Positions 6,291 to 9,416 of a stretch of 9,416 nt of DNA are shown piece by piece. The notes under the pieces are model-generated. The model did not search any database and had not been told where the DNA came from. It saw only the letters and a list, made by a program, of their open reading frames with translations. The DNA lies in NCBI GenBank assembly GCA_029263555.1, contig JAJUFW010000075.1:1-9416 (forward strand), in the 5' to 3' direction. The DNA comes from Alphaproteobacteria bacterium. GTDB taxonomy: Bacteria > Pseudomonadota > Alphaproteobacteria > DSM-16000 > Inquilinaceae. Both the position numbers and the translations under genes were made by a program. Numbering within the stretch: the first letter of the stretch is position 1; the number at the start of each line of letters is the position of its first letter.

Positions 6291-7673
6291 TCATTCTCCA
6301 AGGCGGGCGAGCGCCGCCCGGTAGGCGGCGGCAATCTCCTCCTCCGCCGGATGCCGGCCGTCCCGGACGACCCGACGTCCGCCCACGAGCACGTCCCGGA
6401 TCGGGCGCGCATTCCCGGCGAAGACGAAGGCGTCGAGGATCCGGTCGCCGCTTCGGCCGGCCAGGGTCGGATGCTCCCTGTCCAGGACCAGAAGATCGGC
6501 CCGTTGCCCCTTCTCCAGACGGCCTGCCTCCCGGCCGAGCGCCTGGGCGCCACCGGCCGTTGCCGCGCACCAGAGCCCGACTCCGATGGAGGCGCGGCCT
6601 TCCGCCCCGGCGGCACGCGCCACACCGCGCGCGCCCCGCCGCAGACGCTGCCCATATTCCAGCCAGCGCAGTTCCTCGGCCGGATCGACCGACACGTTGC
6701 TGTCGGACCCGATGCCGAACTTGCCATCCGCCCCGAGATAGCCGCTGAGCTCAAACAGCCCGTCGCCGAGATTGGCCTCGGTCGTCGGGCAGAGCCCGAC
6801 GACCGCATCGCTGGACGCGAGCGCGCCGGTTTCGGCCGGCGTCATGTGGGTCGCATGGATGAGGCACCAGCGCCCGTCGACCGGCGCATGGTTCAGCAGC
6901 CACTCCACCGGCCGCGCACCCGACCAGGCGACGCACTCGTCGACCTCCCGCTTCTGTTCGGCCACATGGATGTGGATCGGCGTCATGGGGTCGAGCGCCT
7001 GGACCCCGGCGACCAGCTCGGCCAGCATCTCGGGCGTCACCGCCCTCAGGCTGTGCGGGGCGGCGCCGATGCGGACGTCGCGATCGCCGGCATATCCGGC
7101 CCTGAGCCCGGCGATCATGGCCAGCAGTTCGTCGGGACGGATCGCGAAGCGGCGCTGGGCATCCTCCACCTCCCGCCCGCCGAAGCCGCCGCAGGCATAG
7201 AGGACGGGCAGATGGGTGATCGCGATGCCGACCCGGCGCGCCGCCGCGATGACCCGCCGCGACAGTTCGGCCGGGTCGTCATAGGGCCCGCCGCCCGGCT
7301 GGCGGTGCAGGTAGTGGAACTCGCCGACGGCGGTGTAGCCCGCCTTCAGCATCTCGACATAGGCCTGGGCCGCGATAGCCTCCACCTCCTCCGGCCCCAG
7401 CCGGTCGGTGAAGCCGTACATCGCCGCCCGCCAGGACCAGAAGTCTTCGCCCGGCCCGGCCGACGGCTCCAGCGCGCCGGCCAATCCCCGTTGGAAGGCG
7501 TGCGAATGGAGGTTCGCCATGCCCGGAACGACCGCCCCGTTCAGCCGCTCCGCCCCGTCGGCGGACCCGCCGGGCGCAACGTCGGTGAGCGTTCCGTCGG
7601 GATCGACTTCCAGCCGGACATCGGCGGACCATCCGGCAGGCAACAGCGCAAGGTCGGCGAAATAGGCGGTCAT
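6291..7673 (-). CDS. hutF: Formimidoylglutamate deiminase HutF
   Basis: HutF converts N-formimino-L-glutamate to N-formyl-L-glutamate and ammonia in the two-step branch of histidine degradation; HutG then releases formate and glutamate. The 460-residue product is a full-length amidohydrolase-superfamily enzyme. By alignment to the known Pseudomonas enzyme, the metal ligands are H56 and H58 (NLHSHAFQRG), H236 (HIHVAEQ) and D324 (GSDSNVSVDP), with E239 and H273 as catalytic residues. HSHAFQR, the FWSWRAAMYG segment (78-87), the TEANLGDG segment and SDSNVSVDPAEELRWLEYGQRL are hallmarks of HutF rather than of guanine deaminase or imidazolonepropionase. The ATG at 7673 overlaps the hutH stop by 4 bases (ATGA), which implies translational coupling and explains the lack of a clear Shine-Dalgarno site. 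hutU, hutI and hutG are not in the window. Confidence 0.96.
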   Translation of the reverse strand: MTAYFADLALLPAGWSADVRLEVDPDGTLTDVAPGGSADGAERLNGAVVPGMANLHSHAFQRGLAGALEPSAGPGEDFWSWRAAMYGFTDRLGPEEVEAIAAQAYVEMLKAGYTAVGEFHYLHRQPGGGPYDDPAELSRRVIAAARRVGIAITHLPVLYACGGFGGREVEDAQRRFAIRPDELLAMIAGLRAGYAGDRDVRIGAAPHSLRAVTPEMLAELVAGVQALDPMTPIHIHVAEQKREVDECVAWSGARPVEWLLNHAPVDGRWCLIHATHMTPAETGALASSDAVVGLCPTTEANLGDGLFELSGYLGADGKFGIGSDSNVSVDPAEELRWLEYGQRLRRGARGVARAAGAEGRASIGVGLWCAATAGGAQALGREAGRLEKGQRADLLVLDREHPTLAGRSGDRILDAFVFAGNARPIRDVLVGGRRVVRDGRHPAEEEIAAAYRAALARLGE

Positions 7674-9263
7674 GCGCCCAGGGTGCCAGCGTCGGCGCCG
7701 TTCGACAACGGTGCCGCGCCCGGGGCCCCGCGCGACGGCAACAGGTCCGCGGCGAAGGGAGCGAATGCCCCGGAGGCGACGAGGTCGCTCGCCTGCGCGA
7801 TGTCCGGCGCGAGAGGCCGATCCTGCCGCAGCGGCGGAATCTTCTTCCGGACGAGCGCAAGGGCCTCCTCCAGCCGGGGCGAGGAGCGAAGCGGCCGCAG
7901 GAAATCGATCCCCTGGGCAGCCGCCATGAGCTCGATGCCGACGATGGCGGCCGAGTTGCCGGCCATCTCTCCCAGCCGGCGCGCGGCGAAGGTCGCCATC
8001 GAGACGTGGTCCTCCTGGTTCGCGGAGGTCGGCAGGCTGTCGACGCTGGCGGGATGGGCCAGGCTCTTGTTCTCGCTGGCCAGCGCCGCCGCCGTCACAT
8101 GGGCGATCATCAGGCCCGAATTGAGCCCCGGTTCCGCCACCAGGAAGGCCGGAAGCCCGCTCATGGACGGGTCGGTCAGAAGCGCGATCCGGCGCTCGGC
8201 GAGCGATCCGGTCTCGGCAATGGCGAGCGCAAGCCCGTCGGCGGCGAGGGCGACCGGCTCCGCATGGAAATTGCCGCCCGACAGCACCTCCCCCGTCTCG
8301 GGGAAGACGAGAGGATTGTCCGACACGGCGTTCGCCTCGATCTCCAGGACGCGGGCGGCGTGGCGCATCTGGTCCAGGCATGCGCCCATTACCTGCGGCT
8401 GGCACCGGAGGCAGTAGGGGTCCTGCACCCTGCCGCAATCCGCGTGGGAGGCCTCGATCTCGCTGTGCTGCAGCAGCGCGCGGTAGAGGGCCGCGACCGC
8501 AATCTGCCCGGGCTGGCCGCGCAGCGCGTGAAGCCGGGGATCGAACGGAACCCGGCTCCCCCGCGCCGCCTCGACCGAAAGGGCGCCCGCCACGGCCGCC
8601 GCGGCGAAGACGTTCTCGGCGGCGAACAGGCCCATGAGCGCAAGTGCGGTCGAAACCTGGGTGCCGTTCAGAAGCGCCAGCCCTTCCTTGGGCGCGAGCT
8701 TCAGCGGCTCGAGCCCGGCCTGACGGAGCCCGTCGGCCGCCGGCCAGCGCCGCCCCCGGATCCGCACCTCGCCCATGCCCAGGAGCGCCGCGCTCATATG
8801 GGCAAGCGGCGCCAGATCGCCCGAGGCGCCGACCGATCCCTTCGCCGGTATGCAGGGGAGGACGCCCCGCTCCAGGAAGGCGAGCAGCGCCTCGATCACC
8901 GCCCAGCGCACGCCCGACGCGCCGCGGCCGAGCGAATTCACCTTGAGCGTCAGGATCAGCCGGACGGTGGCGTCGTCGAGCAGCGGGCCGGTCCCCGCGC
9001 TGTGCGACAGGACCAGATTGGCCTGAAGCTGCTCCAGCTGGCCGGCTTCGATCCGGGTCTGGGCCAGCCGACCGAAGCCGGTGTTGATGCCGTAGGCGAC
9101 CCGCCCCTCCGCGACGAGCCCGGCGACGGTCGCAGCCCCCCCGCTCGACCGCGTCGCGGCACGACGGATCGAGCGTGATCGCGCGATTTCCGGCCGCCAC
9201 AGCGCGAAGGTCCGCCAGGGACATCCGGCCCGGCCTGATCTGGATGGTTTCCGTAGAAGTCAT
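7670..9263 (-). pseudogene. hutH: Histidine ammonia-lyase HutH, frameshifted by one base as written
   Basis: HutH deaminates L-histidine to trans-urocanate, the first step of histidine catabolism. Codons 1-42 read MTSTETIQIRPG through DAVERG in one frame. From there the HutH sequence continues in another frame (AATVAGLVAEGRVAYGINTGFG) to the stop at 7670. Removing one G from the seven-G run (C7 on the + strand, 9136-9142) restores an uninterrupted 530-residue protein, close to the usual ~510. In restored numbering, Y57 lies in YGINTGFG and the MIO cofactor triad is A146-S147-G148 in GSVGASGDLAPL. LLNGTQ, QDPYCLRCQPQVMGA, NPLVF, GGNFHAEPVA and the ANQEDHVSM motif are all intact. The absence of other damage suggests a sequencing or assembly error, or a very recent mutation. 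The ATG at 9263 gives the expected N-terminus; an internal ATG 13 codons later (9224) is less likely. The product would be cytoplasmic. hutF follows with a 4-base overlap. Confidence 0.9.
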
Positions 9264-9275
9264 GTCCCCGGCGGG

Positions 9276-9283
9276 CCTCCTTT
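9276..9283 (-). promoter_or_regulatory. Strong Shine-Dalgarno sequence before hutH
   Basis: AAAGGAGG on the minus strand ends 12 bases before the hutH ATG at 9263. The core is near perfect and the spacing slightly long. It supports this start over the internal ATG and suggests efficient initiation of the first gene of the hutH-hutF pair. Confidence 0.6.
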
Positions 9284-9337
9284 CCCGCGCCCGCCGCACG
9301 CTCCGGCGGACGGCGCCATTCCACTCTAGCGAATCGG

Positions 9338-9359
9338 GGACGGATACCGCCATCCGTCC
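9338..9359. promoter_or_regulatory. 8-base inverted repeat upstream of hutH, possible operator or hairpin
   Basis: GGACGGAT (9338-9345) and ATCCGTCC (9352-9359) are perfect arms around a 6-base centre, 75 bases upstream of the hutH ATG. This is the strongest inverted repeat in the 153 bases before hutH. Its position suits an operator for a histidine-utilisation regulator or the terminator of an upstream gene. It does not resemble the TGTATACA-type core I associate with HutC sites, and no T-tract follows on the minus strand. No other gene is supported between 9264 and the window edge. Confidence 0.35.
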
Positions 9360-9416
9360 GGCACGGGAGGGAGCGCAGGCGTTGCACACTCCCGGCTTCA
9401 GATGCGGGTGCCGGTG

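Noticed and set aside
4712..6808. Full 698-codon frame containing the SGNH protein
   Set aside because: The upstream 252 codons lie out of frame inside hutF and through the intergenic region. The GTG at 6052 places a signal peptide at the N-terminus, so the shorter protein is preferred.
6252..8417. 721-codon plus-strand open frame opposite hutF and hutH
   Set aside because: It spans two real genes and the junction between them on the other strand, with low-complexity Arg/Ala/Pro composition. It is a shadow.
7670..8941. A shorter hutH starting at the GTG at 8941
   Set aside because: It would drop about 107 conserved N-terminal residues, including the YGINTGFG active-site segment. That GTG is an internal valine (LKVNSLGRG) of HutH.
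9398..9416. Minus-strand codons ending in a TGA at 9398-9400 (TGTRI then stop), possibly the end of an upstream gene
   Set aside because: Only five codons are visible; that is too few to claim a gene or identify a family.

Overview
This is a high-GC bacterial chromosomal window, with third codon positions dominated by G and C. The gene content suggests a Proteobacterium, most likely an alphaproteobacterium of the Rhodospirillales/Azospirillum kind. That assignment is inference from gene families and composition; there is no rRNA or other taxonomic marker here. I see no tRNA, rRNA, CRISPR array, insertion sequence, phage gene or attachment site.

Layout: (1) Bases 1-1874, + strand: the 3' end of a PrtD-type ABC ATPase gene, followed 12 bases later by a complete HlyD-family membrane fusion protein. 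Together they form the inner-membrane part of a type I secretion system; the outer-membrane channel and the secreted substrate are not in view. (2) Bases 1906-4594, - strand: a ThDP-dependent enzyme of the acetolactate-synthase superfamily, then purU (10-formyltetrahydrofolate deformylase) downstream after about 140 bases. purU converges with the secretion operon, and a strong GC stem-loop lies between the two stop codons. (3) Bases 4712-6052, - strand: an exported SGNH-fold protein resembling peptidoglycan/polysaccharide O-acetylesterases, in which two of the expected catalytic residues appear to be replaced. (4) Bases 6291-9263, - strand: two histidine-degradation genes, hutH (histidine ammonia-lyase) and hutF (formimidoylglutamate deiminase), joined by a 4-base ATGA overlap. 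As written, hutH carries one extra base in a seven-G run near its 5' end.

How the genes work together: HutH turns histidine into urocanate, and HutF turns the later intermediate N-formimino-glutamate into N-formyl-glutamate plus ammonia. hutF implies the two-step route through formylglutamate, with HutU, HutI and HutG encoded outside the window. PurU releases formate from 10-formyl-THF, and the formylglutamate route also ends in formate. A shared one-carbon theme is therefore possible, but the sequence does not show it.

Most of the window is ordinary metabolism and transport, and I do not see a convincing undescribed multi-gene system. The points most worth a second look are the apparently inactivated SGNH protein, the hutH homopolymer frameshift and its unusual stop-free continuation into hutF, and the ThDP enzyme that lacks acetolactate-synthase hallmarks.
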